From 21-14-0-10-47-8 sp966211455 (GTDB lineage Bacteria; Bdellovibrionota; Bdellovibrionia; Bdellovibrionales; Bdellovibrionaceae), in contig CBIHNI010000007.1 in assembly GCA_966211455.1 (NCBI GenBank), positions 62,001 through 126,000 of the forward strand: a stretch of DNA of 64,000 nt. The letters are read 5' to 3'. Position numbers and translations under genes: made by a program. Position 1 is the stretch's first letter; each line of letters starts with the position of its first letter. The notes beneath the pieces are model-generated. The model was not told where the DNA came from and made no database searches. It was given only the letters and a program-made list of their open reading frames with translations. Positions 16,752-24,950 of the stretch are shown here, one piece after another.

Positions 16752-18021
16752 TTCTGACTCCCTTTACTTTCGAACGACCTTCGCGAACGAAGTATTCAAA
16801 TTCATCACGGAACTTAGTTACGAAACTTAAAACCGGCAAAGCCGCTGCATCTGAAAGCGCGCAGATCGTGCGACCCTTCATGTTGTCGGCGACCTTGATT
16901 AAAAGTTCGATATCCTGCAAACGACCGCGACCTTCCAAGATCGAATGAACGATCTTATTCAACCAGCCCGTCCCTTCACGGCAAGGCGTGCACTGACCGC
17001 AAGATTCGTGGTGATAGAAGTGGGTCAGAACCCCCAACATATCAACCATACATTGTGAATCATCGATCACGATCACCGCGCCCGAACCCAACATCGATCC
17101 CGCCGCTGCGATATTTTCGTAATCAAGCAGAACTTTTTCCGCTTCTTCGGCTGTCAAAACCGGAGCCGACGATCCACCTGGGATCACCGCTTTCAGTTTT
17201 CGGCCTGGCTTCATACCGCCACCCAGTTTGTAGATCAGATCTTTCATCGAGTAAGCCAAAGGCACTTCATAGTTCCCTGGGCGAACCACGTTTCCGCTGA
17301 GAGAAAACAGCTTGGTTCCCGCTGATTTTTCAGTTCCGAATTTGCGATAAGCCGCGGCACCGTCCTTAATAATAGGAACGACAGCCGCCAAAGTTTCCAC
17401 GTTGTTCACGATCGTCGGCTTGCGCAGATAACCCTGAACCGCCGGGAATGGAGGCTTCAGTTTTGGCTGACCTTTCAGACCTTCGATGGAAGAGATCATT
17501 CCAGTCTCTTCTCCGCAGATGTAAGCGCCCGCGCCCGAGTAAACATCCAGATCGAAATCAAATCCGCTTCCCAAGATGTTCTTCCCCAAGAATCCGCCGT
17601 CATAAGCTTCTTTCAAAGCCTTTGCGACCACCGAAATTGGATAGTGATATTCACCACGAATATAAATGTAACCTTTTTTCGAACCGATCGCGAAAGCCGA
17701 GATGATCATGCCTTCGATCAATTGGTGAGGAGCACGCTCCATCATCAAACGATCTTTGAAAGTTCCCGGCTCACCTTCGTCCGCATTGCAAAGAAGGTAA
17801 CGAGGCTCATTGTTCTTTGGCAGGAATCCCCACTTGGTTCCCGTCGGGAAGCCCGCGCCACCACGACCGCGAAGACCCGAAGCTTTGACTTCGTCGATGA
17901 TCGCTTGCGGTTGCATTTTCAGAGCTTTCTTCAGAACGTCGTATCCGCCCTTGGCTTGATAGCCTTTCAGCGTGCGGTAATCATCGAGATGATAATGTTC
18001 CGTCAGCAGTTTTGTTTCCAT
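16732..18021 (-). CDS. nuoF: NADH-quinone oxidoreductase subunit F (NADH dehydrogenase, FMN)
   Basis: 429 residues, normal length. The NADH/FMN-binding loop GLRGRGGAGFPTGTKWGF (about 49-66) is present, along with NADEGEPGTFKDR, GAGAYICGEET and the N3 4Fe-4S motif ESCGQCTPCREGTGW. It oxidises NADH and reduces FMN at the tip of the peripheral arm. The start ATG shares one base with the nuoE stop (TAATG), so the genes are tightly coupled. Confidence 0.97.
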   Translation of the reverse strand: METKLLTEHYHLDDYRTLKGYQAKGGYDVLKKALKMQPQAIIDEVKASGLRGRGGAGFPTGTKWGFLPKNNEPRYLLCNADEGEPGTFKDRLMMERAPHQLIEGMIISAFAIGSKKGYIYIRGEYHYPISVVAKALKEAYDGGFLGKNILGSGFDFDLDVYSGAGAYICGEETGMISSIEGLKGQPKLKPPFPAVQGYLRKPTIVNNVETLAAVVPIIKDGAAAYRKFGTEKSAGTKLFSLSGNVVRPGNYEVPLAYSMKDLIYKLGGGMKPGRKLKAVIPGGSSAPVLTAEEAEKVLLDYENIAAAGSMLGSGAVIVIDDSQCMVDMLGVLTHFYHHESCGQCTPCREGTGWLNKIVHSILEGRGRLQDIELLIKVADNMKGRTICALSDAAALPVLSFVTKFRDEFEYFVREGRSKVKGVRNAEMHH

Positions 18022-18494
18022 TATTTCATCCCTCGCAAAATGTTCATCGCCGATTCCGGAGTGAGATTTTCATAATAAGTGTCATTCACTTGCATCATCG
18101 GAGCTGTTCCGCATGAACCCAAGCATTCCACTTTTGAAACCGTGTAGCGACCGTCTTCAGAGATCTGATCGAATTGAATTTTCAATTCTTTGCAGATGTG
18201 TCCAGCCAGTTCCCGCGAGCCATTCAAAGCGCACGAGATATTGGTGCAGACCTGAACATGGTACTTGCCGACGGGCTTCTGATTGAACATGGTATAGAAA
18301 GTGAAAACTTCGTGGATGCGTGCTTCCGGGATTTCCATCACTTGTGACAAGTGGTGGATCACTTCGTCGTTCACCCAACCTTTGTTTTCTTTTTGAGCGA
18401 TATACAAAGAAGGAATGATCGCAGAATCTTTCGCTTCATATCGAGAAAGCTCTTTTTTGACTTGAGCGAGACCTTCGCTGCTGAGTTGAAACAT
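18021..18494 (-). CDS. nuoE: NADH-quinone oxidoreductase subunit E
   Basis: 157 residues from the ATG at 18494, chosen for AAGGGA 7 bases upstream; the open frame extends to 18524, inside nuoCD. Thioredoxin-like fold with a 2Fe-2S site: CTNISCALNG and CLGSCGTAPMM supply the four Cys ligands (N1a). It partners NuoF. It starts 13 bases after the nuoCD stop. Confidence 0.95.
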   Translation of the reverse strand: MFQLSSEGLAQVKKELSRYEAKDSAIIPSLYIAQKENKGWVNDEVIHHLSQVMEIPEARIHEVFTFYTMFNQKPVGKYHVQVCTNISCALNGSRELAGHICKELKIQFDQISEDGRYTVSKVECLGSCGTAPMMQVNDTYYENLTPESAMNILRGMK

Positions 18495-18507
18495 TTCATT
18501 TCCCTTC

Positions 18508-20190
18508 TTATCGATCCAGCTCACCAGCGATCAAGTTCATGCTGGCTACGGTTGCAATTGCATCGGCAATCATCCAGCCCTTCACCACAGTCGGGAAAGA
18601 TTGGTAGATCGCAAAGCATGGAGGACGCACTTTCAAACGGTAAGGATTCGCACTGCCATCACTGACCAGGTAGAATCCAAGCTCGCCGTTCGCCGCTTCG
18701 GTCGCATCGTAAACTTCGCCCACCGGAGGACGAAGACCCTTGATCACCAACATAAAGTGGTTCATCAAGCCTTCGATATTTCCGTAAACGTCTTTTTTCT
18801 CTGGAAGAACAATGCCCTTGTCGCGGATGGTGTAATCGCCGCCCGGAACATTTCGGCAAACCTGTTCAATGATGCGGATCGATTGGCGCATCTCTTCGAT
18901 ACGAACCAAGTAGCGGTCGTAAATATCCCCGTTGGTTCCAACTGGGATGTCGAATTCAAGACCGTCGTAACCATAGTAAGGCTTTGCTTTACGCAAATCC
19001 AAACCCACACCGCAAGCGCGAAGCAGCGGACCTGTGTAACCCCAAGCGATGGCGTCGGCTGCTTTCACAGGTGCGATGCCTTGAGTTCGCTTGATGAAGA
19101 TCTTGTTATCAAGCATCAGGCTTGCGATTTCATCGACACCGGCGCGCATTTCTTTACAGAACGCCAGCACGTCTTCGAACCAACCTTCGGGTGCATCTTG
19201 AGCCATACCACCGATTCGAGTCATCGAAACAGTCAAACGAGCACCGCAAAGTTTTTCAAACAAAGTGTAGACCTTTTCACGGTATGTGAAGAGGTGGAAG
19301 AACGCTGTCAAGGCACCCAAGTCAACTCCGCCCGTACCGACCGCAATGATGTGGTCGATGATACGAGAAAGCTCTGACAAGATCACACGCATCGCTTGCG
19401 CTTTTGGCGGGATTTCCACGCCCAACAAACGTTCGACCGCTTTGCAATAGCCGACGTTGTTCATCGGAGCCGAGCAATAGTTCAAACGATCTGTGTAAGG
19501 GATGACCTGATTGTAAGGATGTGTTTCCGCCATTTTCTCGAAACAGCGGTGCAGATATCCGATTTCCGGCATCGCGCGCACGATGGTTTCACCATCCAGC
19601 TCAGCCATCACACGAAGCGTTCCGTGCATCGCTGGATGTGAAGGGCCGATATTCAACGGAACGAAGTTTTCATTCAGGATATCGCCTGGCTTTCCAGGCT
19701 CATTATCGAAGTGAATCGGCAAAGAGCTTGTGCAGTGTTGCTGACGATCGGCTTCGTAATCTTTGCGCAAAGGGTGACCCACGAATTGGTGGTGGGTCAG
19801 AATCTTGCGAAGATTGGGGTGACCGCGGAAGATCACACCGAACATGTCGTAAGTTTCGCGCTCGAACCAGTCGGCACCTTTCCAGACGTTGATCGCCGAA
19901 TCGATCACTTCACCTTCCGCCAAAGGAACTTTGATACGCAGACGGCTGGAATCACGAGACGAGAACAAGTGGTAAACGACTTCCAAAGGCTTTTCGCGAT
20001 TTGGATAATGAGCTCCGCAAACATCCATCAAGAAATCGAAACGATCGCTCTGACGGAAAAAAGTCAGAACCTGGATGATATCAGAAGCTGGAACCACCAT
20101 CACATCATCGCCAAAGGCACTGGTGAACTGATAGCGGTTGATTTGAAAGCGTGTCGCCAAATCCGTTTTGATCGATTCAAGATTACTCAT
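18508..20190 (-). CDS. nuoCD: Fused NADH-quinone oxidoreductase subunits C and D
   Basis: 560 residues. Residues 1-about 150 are NuoC (ending PLRKDYE, a typical NuoC signature). From about 170 on it is the 49-kDa NuoD (NIGPSHPAMHGTLR, GYLHRCFEKMAE, DRLNYCSAPMNN, and the C-terminal EVYDATEAANGELGFYLVSDG). NuoD lines the quinone site. The fusion is known from several proteobacteria including E. coli. The ATG at 20190 overlaps the nuoB stop in ATGAGTAA (8 bases). Confidence 0.96.
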   Translation of the reverse strand: MSNLESIKTDLATRFQINRYQFTSAFGDDVMVVPASDIIQVLTFFRQSDRFDFLMDVCGAHYPNREKPLEVVYHLFSSRDSSRLRIKVPLAEGEVIDSAINVWKGADWFERETYDMFGVIFRGHPNLRKILTHHQFVGHPLRKDYEADRQQHCTSSLPIHFDNEPGKPGDILNENFVPLNIGPSHPAMHGTLRVMAELDGETIVRAMPEIGYLHRCFEKMAETHPYNQVIPYTDRLNYCSAPMNNVGYCKAVERLLGVEIPPKAQAMRVILSELSRIIDHIIAVGTGGVDLGALTAFFHLFTYREKVYTLFEKLCGARLTVSMTRIGGMAQDAPEGWFEDVLAFCKEMRAGVDEIASLMLDNKIFIKRTQGIAPVKAADAIAWGYTGPLLRACGVGLDLRKAKPYYGYDGLEFDIPVGTNGDIYDRYLVRIEEMRQSIRIIEQVCRNVPGGDYTIRDKGIVLPEKKDVYGNIEGLMNHFMLVIKGLRPPVGEVYDATEAANGELGFYLVSDGSANPYRLKVRPPCFAIYQSFPTVVKGWMIADAIATVASMNLIAGELDR

Positions 20191-20758
20191 AGTCAGGAGC
20201 CTTCCAGTTGTCTTTCCAAGGACGAGGTTGTCCAGTTGCAATCATTCGCTGCAAAGCCATCACCCCGTCGAGAACCGCTTCCGGAGTCGGAGGACATCCT
20301 GGAACGTAAACGTCGACCGGGATCACCATATCGCAACCTTGAAGCACGTGATAAGCGCGGTAGAAACCGCCAGAGCTTGCACATGCGCCCATCGAAAGAA
20401 CATATTTCGGTTCCAGCATCTGGCGATAGATACGAACCAGAACCGGCGCCATTTTTTCGGTGATTGTACCCGCCACCAACAACAAGTCCGACTGACGAGG
20501 AGAGAAACGCACGACTTCCGCACCGAAGCGCGCGAGATCGTACTTCGGACCCATCACCGACATGAGCTCGATACCGCAGCATGCAGTTCCGTAAGGTAAA
20601 GGCCACAAAGCATTCTTCTGACCCCAAGCCACGATTGCATCCAGACGAGTCGTCATCGCAAACGAACGAGACATATCATCCGCCGCTTGCGTGCCCGAAG
20701 CACCGTGAAGAACCGCGTTTGGATTCGCGGTCGATGTTATGATTTTATTTTCCGCCAT
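20183..20758 (-). CDS. nuoB: NADH-quinone oxidoreductase subunit B
   Basis: 191 residues from the ATG at 20758, preceded by AGGGGAC; the frame is open back to 20824 but without a better start. The N2 4Fe-4S ligands are visible: the tandem Cys pair in GTACCGIELM, Cys of SMGACASSGG and Cys of VPGCPPTPE. NuoB passes electrons to quinone at the NuoD interface. It is the first gene of this operon; nuoA, normally upstream, is missing from the window. Confidence 0.96.
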   Translation of the reverse strand: MAENKIITSTANPNAVLHGASGTQAADDMSRSFAMTTRLDAIVAWGQKNALWPLPYGTACCGIELMSVMGPKYDLARFGAEVVRFSPRQSDLLLVAGTITEKMAPVLVRIYRQMLEPKYVLSMGACASSGGFYRAYHVLQGCDMVIPVDVYVPGCPPTPEAVLDGVMALQRMIATGQPRPWKDNWKAPDYE

Positions 20759-20887
20759 CTTGTCCCCTTTTATGCCAACTTCCAGGCGCTGAGACATTTT
20801 CAATTGATTATCAACTTGTCGCAAATTTTTAGCACCAAGTAAACCATCAAAAAAACATCAAAAACCAAATGAGTTAGAGTGCTTAGA

Positions 20888-20915
20888 ATTGTAGCACGGT
20901 GTTCAATGATGACAA
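20888..20915 (-). promoter_or_regulatory. Candidate sigma-70 promoter of the nuo operon
   Basis: On the reverse strand TTGTCA (20910-20915) and TACAAT (20888-20893) are 16 bases apart, both close to consensus. Transcription would start near 20881, giving a leader of about 120 bases before nuoB. Confidence 0.5.
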
Positions 20916-20980
20916 TATGTCGTTTTCCAACGCACGCGCTCTCTCGAGCTAAAAAAGATCAGCGTCTTTGGCATTTCGGT

Positions 20981-21010
20981 TTGCACATTTGTTAGGAACT
21001 TTCCTAAAAT
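20981..21010 (+). promoter_or_regulatory. Candidate sigma-70 promoter with internal inverted repeat, upstream of the subtilase gene
   Basis: TTGCAC (20981-20986) and TAAAAT (21005-21010) are 18 bases apart. A TTAGGAA / TTCCTAA inverted repeat (20992-20998 and 21001-21007) spans the spacer and -10 box, as an operator would. The expected start is near 21017, about 42 bases before the ATG. Confidence 0.45.
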
Positions 21011-21058
21011 TTGGTCAATCGAATCTTCAATCACAATTCTTTCCAAGGGGGGAAAAGA

Positions 21059-22501
21059 ATGAACCACCATACAGGATTGAAGGCCATCTTGATCGGCGCT
21101 GTCATGACGACAGCCCTCAGCGCAATGGCCGCTACAGTATCCAAAACACAAGATCTTCTGGTGAAGTACACGCCTGGAAATCGCAGTGACATGCATGTCC
21201 TGACCGAAACTGTTTCAGCACAAGGGGGAACTGCTGAAATTTTGAGCGATTCATGGGTCCGCATTCAACTGAGCGAAAAGCGCAGTCGTGCTTTGGTGCA
21301 AAGCTTGATCGCCAATCCAGCAGTCGAGTACGTTCAACCGAACTATGCTGTCCATCTTTTGGATGGCATGAACATTCAAGATCCACTGCGCCACGCAGCG
21401 TTGATCCGCGGAATGCAAAAGCAAGGTCTGGCTCAAGCTCCGACGGCTGACAACCCAGCAATTCCAGATGCTCCTCAACAAGGAACCGGCGCCGATCCAC
21501 TGCTCAGCAAACAATGGGGCATGATCGATATCGGCGTCCAAGACGCTTGGAAAATTTCAATGGGCGATCCAGACATGGTTGTGGCCGTGATTGATACGGG
21601 TGTGGACTACACACATGAAGATCTGGCTCCGAATATGTGGCGCAATCCAAAAGAAATTCCAAACAATGGCATCGATGACGATGGCAACGGTTTCGTCGAC
21701 GACGTTGTCGGTTGGGATTTTGTTTCAAATGACAACAAACCTTACGATCTGAAAGGTTCGGCGAACCCTGGTCACGGAACTCACTGCGCTGGAAACGTGG
21801 CTGCTAAAGGCATGAACGGCGTCGGCATTTCAGGTGTTGCACCCAATGTTCGCGTGATGGCTTTGCGTTTCCTGTCTGAAAAAGGATCTGGAACAACAGC
21901 CGATGCGGTGAAGGCTATCCGCTACGCTGTCGACAATGGCGCTCGCGTTCTTTCGAACTCTTGGGGTTCCGAAGGCGAAGACCCTGCCGAGAACACTCAG
22001 AATCAGGCTTTGCGCGATGCAATTCAGTACGCTCAAGACCACAATGTGTTGTTCATCGCCGCTGCCGGTAACGGACACAATGGCGCAGGCTACGACAACG
22101 ACACAGATCCAGCCCCGGGCTATCCAGCTAGCTATGATTTCGATAACATCATCAGCGTTGCCGCAATCGACGAAAAAAATCAGCTGGGCTCTTTCTCAAA
22201 CTGGGGAGCAAAAACAGTCGACATCGGCGCACCAGGTGTGGCGGTTTTCTCGACGACTGTGGGCGGAACTTACAGCTCAACAATCTATCCGAATCTTCCA
22301 TTCCTGACTTGGGATGGAACATCGATGGCAACCCCGCATGTAGCAGGGGCTGCAGCTTTGTACTGGTCAGCATATCCAGGCAAATCATGGCAAGAAGTGA
22401 AAGCCGCAATTCTGGGAAGCGCCAAAGCAATCCCAGCAATGGCCGGCAAATCAACAAGCCAAGGCAAATTGGACGTCAAAGCTTTGATGAATCACCACTA
22501 A
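21059..22501 (+). CDS. Secreted subtilisin-like serine protease (S8)
   Basis: 480 residues from the ATG at 21059 with an AAGGGG Shine-Dalgarno. Signal peptide 1-25 (ends AMA), an inhibitor-I9-like propeptide (about 27-100) and a linker are followed by the peptidase domain (about 150-478). The triad and oxyanion Asn are intact: Asp179 (VIDTGVDY), His239 (GHGTHCAG), Asn338 (AAGNGHN) and Ser422 (GTSMATPH). NNGIDDDGNGFVDDVVGWDF is the segment typical of subtilases with a calcium site. There is no C-terminal sorting domain. Released protease activity would suit a predator digesting prey protein, but that role is inferred. It stands alone with its own candidate promoter and terminator. Confidence 0.95.
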   Translation: MNHHTGLKAILIGAVMTTALSAMAATVSKTQDLLVKYTPGNRSDMHVLTETVSAQGGTAEILSDSWVRIQLSEKRSRALVQSLIANPAVEYVQPNYAVHLLDGMNIQDPLRHAALIRGMQKQGLAQAPTADNPAIPDAPQQGTGADPLLSKQWGMIDIGVQDAWKISMGDPDMVVAVIDTGVDYTHEDLAPNMWRNPKEIPNNGIDDDGNGFVDDVVGWDFVSNDNKPYDLKGSANPGHGTHCAGNVAAKGMNGVGISGVAPNVRVMALRFLSEKGSGTTADAVKAIRYAVDNGARVLSNSWGSEGEDPAENTQNQALRDAIQYAQDHNVLFIAAAGNGHNGAGYDNDTDPAPGYPASYDFDNIISVAAIDEKNQLGSFSNWGAKTVDIGAPGVAVFSTTVGGTYSSTIYPNLPFLTWDGTSMATPHVAGAAALYWSAYPGKSWQEVKAAILGSAKAIPAMAGKSTSQGKLDVKALMNHH

Positions 22502-22532
22502 GTTTTGTAGTTTGAAAAACCATGTTCACAAG

Positions 22533-22564
22533 AAGCCGGGGTCGAAAGACCTCGGCTTTTTTTT
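22533..22564 (+). terminator. Rho-independent terminator of the subtilase gene
   Basis: AAGCCGGGGTC / GACCTCGGCTT stem with one mismatch, a GAAA loop, and an eight-T run, 31 bases after the stop codon. Confidence 0.92.
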
Positions 22565-22625
22565 CGTGCCTGGATTGAGCTCGGAGATGGACCGGTACCC
22601 ATTTCGTTATAGTGGTCTTAAGTCC

Positions 22626-22667
22626 CCTCACAAAGTCTGGAACCAGTTGGTTCCGAACTTTGTGAGG
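22626..22667. repeat. 42-nt hairpin A with AGTT loop
   Basis: Arms CCTCACAAAGT / ACTTTGTGAGG (11 bp), then a C-A mismatch and a T-G wobble, then GGAACC / GGTTCC (6 bp) closed by the loop AGTT. Total 19+4+19 bases. It has the same layout as the next element. Confidence 0.8.
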
Positions 22668-22683
22668 CAGGTGTCTGAAGCCC

Positions 22684-22725
22684 CTTCAGAGAAATGACTC
22701 CCAGTTGGAAGTCATTTCTCTGAGG
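22684..22725. repeat. 42-nt hairpin B with AGTT loop
   Basis: Sixteen pairs (arm CTTCAGAGAAATGACT, one wobble), a C-A mismatch, two C-G pairs and the loop AGTT. Also 19+4+19 bases, starting 58 bases after hairpin A. The stem sequence is unrelated to hairpin A except for the CCAGTTGG tip. Confidence 0.8.
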
Positions 22726-22773
22726 TCATCGGCACAACAAAAAGCGGCGAATGAATTTTCCCCAAACATCGGA

Positions 22774-22825
22774 ATCGCTGGCCAGGACGGCCAGCGATCG
22801 CGGGTTCGGGGCGGCCGAGCCCCGA
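22774..22825. repeat. Two GC-rich hairpins
   Basis: The first is a perfect 10-bp stem (arm ATCGCTGGCC, loop AGGAC) at 22774-22798. The second has a TCGGGGC / GCCCCGA stem with a 6-base loop at 22806-22825. With the two AGTT hairpins they make four structures in 200 bases. The rest of the gene-free stretch to 22954 is GC- and C-rich with no supported open frame. Confidence 0.65.
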
Positions 22826-22954
22826 TTGCACGGACGCACGGCCCACATGATACGCAACCCACCCGCAGCCCGAGAAAAAACTCCCACGCCCGACCAAAGA
22901 CAAGTCCTTCTGCCCTGACTTTCGCTTCGCAACCAAATACGAATACAATGAGTC

Positions 22955-23476
22955 ATGGGCAAGAACCCCTTGCAGAAACAATTGGAAGAAAAAAGATTTC
23001 GTCATGGCATTGCTTACGTTCAGCAAGCCGCCGGCGGATTGAAAAAGCTCACCTCTAGCGAGCTGGCCCATCTCAATCAAATTCTGAACGACCGGGAAGA
23101 GGTCGATCCCTGGCGCTTTCAAACGATGACCATCGAAATTCCGGGCGGCCAGATCGAGATGAAAGTGCATTCCAACCCTTTGAATCAGGCGCGCGATATC
23201 GCGGGCAATGCCTTGCAGATGGCTGGCAATGGTCAACTGATCGAGGCCGCTTGTTACCTTTATTCTGAATTGGTGCTGGCGCATTTGTTTCATGATGGCA
23301 ACCGTCGGACGGCGGTGCTGGCAACCATTTGGCTTTTGGGGAATTCAGGCATTCAAGTCGATGCCGAAAAACTTTTGAATATTCCCATCGGCAATCTGCG
23401 CAACCCGACCGAGTTCGCGATTTTCAAATCCCGTCTTGAGCAATTGATCTACGGATTTTCGCATGGCTTTTCCTGA
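22955..23476 (+). CDS. Fic/Doc-family protein
   Basis: 173 residues, no signal peptide. The Fic motif is at 110-118, HLFHDGNRR, matching HxFx(D/E)GN(G/K)R except Arg at the G/K position. The preceding helix (AACYLYSELVLA) and the following RTAVLATIWLL fit the Fic core. Most Fic proteins AMPylate target proteins; Doc phosphorylates EF-Tu. The variant residue leaves the reaction open. No [S/T]xxxE[G/N] inhibitory helix and no separate antitoxin gene are visible. A TACAAT box 6 bases before the ATG could give a near-leaderless mRNA. It overlaps the next gene by 14 bases. Confidence 0.8.
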   Translation: MGKNPLQKQLEEKRFRHGIAYVQQAAGGLKKLTSSELAHLNQILNDREEVDPWRFQTMTIEIPGGQIEMKVHSNPLNQARDIAGNALQMAGNGQLIEAACYLYSELVLAHLFHDGNRRTAVLATIWLLGNSGIQVDAEKLLNIPIGNLRNPTEFAIFKSRLEQLIYGFSHGFS

Positions 23477-23849
23477 AGAGGTGCTGCGGGATCTGGCCGA
23501 GCTCCCGACCACGGACCTGAAAAAATTTTCTCAGCATTATGCCGAGTCCTGCACTTTGCAGACGCCGCTGGCCGAAGCCAAAGGCCGCAAAGGTATCGCT
23601 GATTACTATGCGGATATGCGAAAAGATATTCAGCTGAAAAGCTTTCGCGTGATCGATCACATCATGGACGGCGATCGCCTGTGCGTTCGTTGGGAATGCG
23701 ATTTCGTGAAGGTCAAGAAAGCCATGAGCATGCAGGGCGTTTCTTACGTACGGTTTTCGCAGCAGAACCTGATTCTGTCTCAGGTTGATTATTGGAATAT
23801 CAATCTGCGCTCGCCGATTCTGCAGTTCGCGATCAACAAACTGTTTTGA
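23463..23849 (+). CDS. SnoaL/NTF2-like protein
   Basis: 128 residues. The pattern of an N-terminal helix (FSQHYAESCTL), GRKGIADYYADMRK and alternating strands (DRLCVRWECDFV, SYVRFSQQNLILSQVDYWN) is typical of NTF2-like SnoaL/nuclear-transport-factor folds, usually a small ligand-binding or isomerase pocket. No specific catalytic residue can be assigned. It overlaps the Fic gene by 14 bases and is probably translated with it; whether it modulates the Fic protein is unknown. Confidence 0.7.
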   Translation: MAFPEEVLRDLAELPTTDLKKFSQHYAESCTLQTPLAEAKGRKGIADYYADMRKDIQLKSFRVIDHIMDGDRLCVRWECDFVKVKKAMSMQGVSYVRFSQQNLILSQVDYWNINLRSPILQFAINKLF

Positions 23850-23944
23850 CCTGATAAAAAATAGACGCAGGACCAGATGAAAATCTTTGTCTTCTCACCT
23901 ATCCTGTTCTTGTCCGGATTTCACTTTGAACATGAGGAGATTTC

Positions 23945-24397
23945 ATGAACGCATTTCGCACTTTGATTTCTGTTTCTCTGGTGGCCGTCGCCGCCACGTC
24001 TTTCGCCAAAGGTCCAGGGGCTTCCCGTCGCCCCGCCAGCGCCAATGAAGATGGCAAAGTGATGAGCTGCACGGTCGGTTTTCGCTCGAAAGGTGGCGTC
24101 ACTTATCATGAAACTCAAAAACAAGCCTGGCAGCTGTACGAGAAAAAAGGATCGATCGAATTGAAATCCATCGGCGATGTCGACGTTCTTTTAAGCAAAG
24201 AGCAAAATGGTAAAAATCCGATTTTCAGTCTGTCGATCAAACAGGGCAAAAAGAACCTGGGCGAAATCAAAATGGAACATCGCAGTTTCGAATACGACAC
24301 GGACGTCGATGTACAAGTCAAAGTCGATGCGGATGACGAAGGCTGGCAGGCGGATCATATTCGCGTGGCTTGCGACGCCATGACCATGGCTGGCTAA
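23945..24397 (+). CDS. Small secreted protein
   Basis: 150 residues. Signal peptide about 1-21 (ends SFA). A GAGGAG Shine-Dalgarno precedes the ATG. The mature domain is beta-rich with two Cys residues (MSCTVGF and VACDAM) likely paired. It shares this plan of signal peptide, two Cys and about 130 residues with other small secreted proteins in the window, but without clear sequence identity. Function unknown. Confidence 0.7.
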   Translation: MNAFRTLISVSLVAVAATSFAKGPGASRRPASANEDGKVMSCTVGFRSKGGVTYHETQKQAWQLYEKKGSIELKSIGDVDVLLSKEQNGKNPIFSLSIKQGKKNLGEIKMEHRSFEYDTDVDVQVKVDADDEGWQADHIRVACDAMTMAG

Positions 24398-24419
24398 TTT
24401 TTTATTTAATGCAGGACCG

Positions 24420-24451
24420 CCCGGATTAAAACCAGACTCTCCAAATCCGGG
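24420..24451 (+). other. Intergenic stem-loop
   Basis: CCCGGATT / AATCCGGG arms around a 16-base loop, 22 bases after a secreted-protein gene. No T-run follows, so it may be a weak terminator or an mRNA 3' structure. Confidence 0.5.
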
Positions 24452-24529
24452 TTGATCACCGACAATGGGATTCGTGAGTTGGCCGCTTCCACTTGCCAAC
24501 AAAAAACAATCTCAAATAAAGGAGAGACG

Positions 24530-24934
24530 ATGTACACCAAAAATTACAACTATGGTGACTTCACATTCAAAACATTCTTCAAAGCTGTCGGTCAAGGTTA
24601 CGAAGTCAGCTTGTACTGCGGCAATAAGCCCTACTTTGTTGGCAATTTCGTTCACAAAAAAGAAGCGATGATGTGGTGGAAAGTGTTCAACCGCGAGATC
24701 AAGACTTTTGCGAAAAAGTACTGGTGCTCGGATGACACTCCCCAACAGTGGTACTGCGCTTTCATGACGAACCACCTGTACAAAACTTATTACTCGTTCT
24801 TGGATAAGTTGTTCACTCGTTACAACACGAACTATCGCAAGGCGTACTTTAAAGATGTCAAGAAGTACAACAAGATGAAAAAGACTTGGGATTCTTCAGA
24901 AAAGTTCTACATCACTACTAAGCGCACTGCTTAA
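24530..24934 (+). CDS. Aromatic-rich small protein of unknown function
   Basis: 134 residues from the ATG at 24530, with AAAGGAGAG just upstream; the open frame reaches back to 24452 without a better start. There is no signal peptide or membrane span. About a quarter of the residues are Tyr, Phe or Trp, and Lys is also abundant. Clusters include NYNYGDFTF, MMWWKVF and KTYYSFLDKLF. No family is recognised. The strong ribosome site suggests good expression. It could be a nucleic-acid- or carbohydrate-binding protein, but nothing decides this. Confidence 0.7.
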   Translation: MYTKNYNYGDFTFKTFFKAVGQGYEVSLYCGNKPYFVGNFVHKKEAMMWWKVFNREIKTFAKKYWCSDDTPQQWYCAFMTNHLYKTYYSFLDKLFTRYNTNYRKAYFKDVKKYNKMKKTWDSSEKFYITTKRTA

Positions 24935-24950
24935 TTTCTCGAATCCGTTG

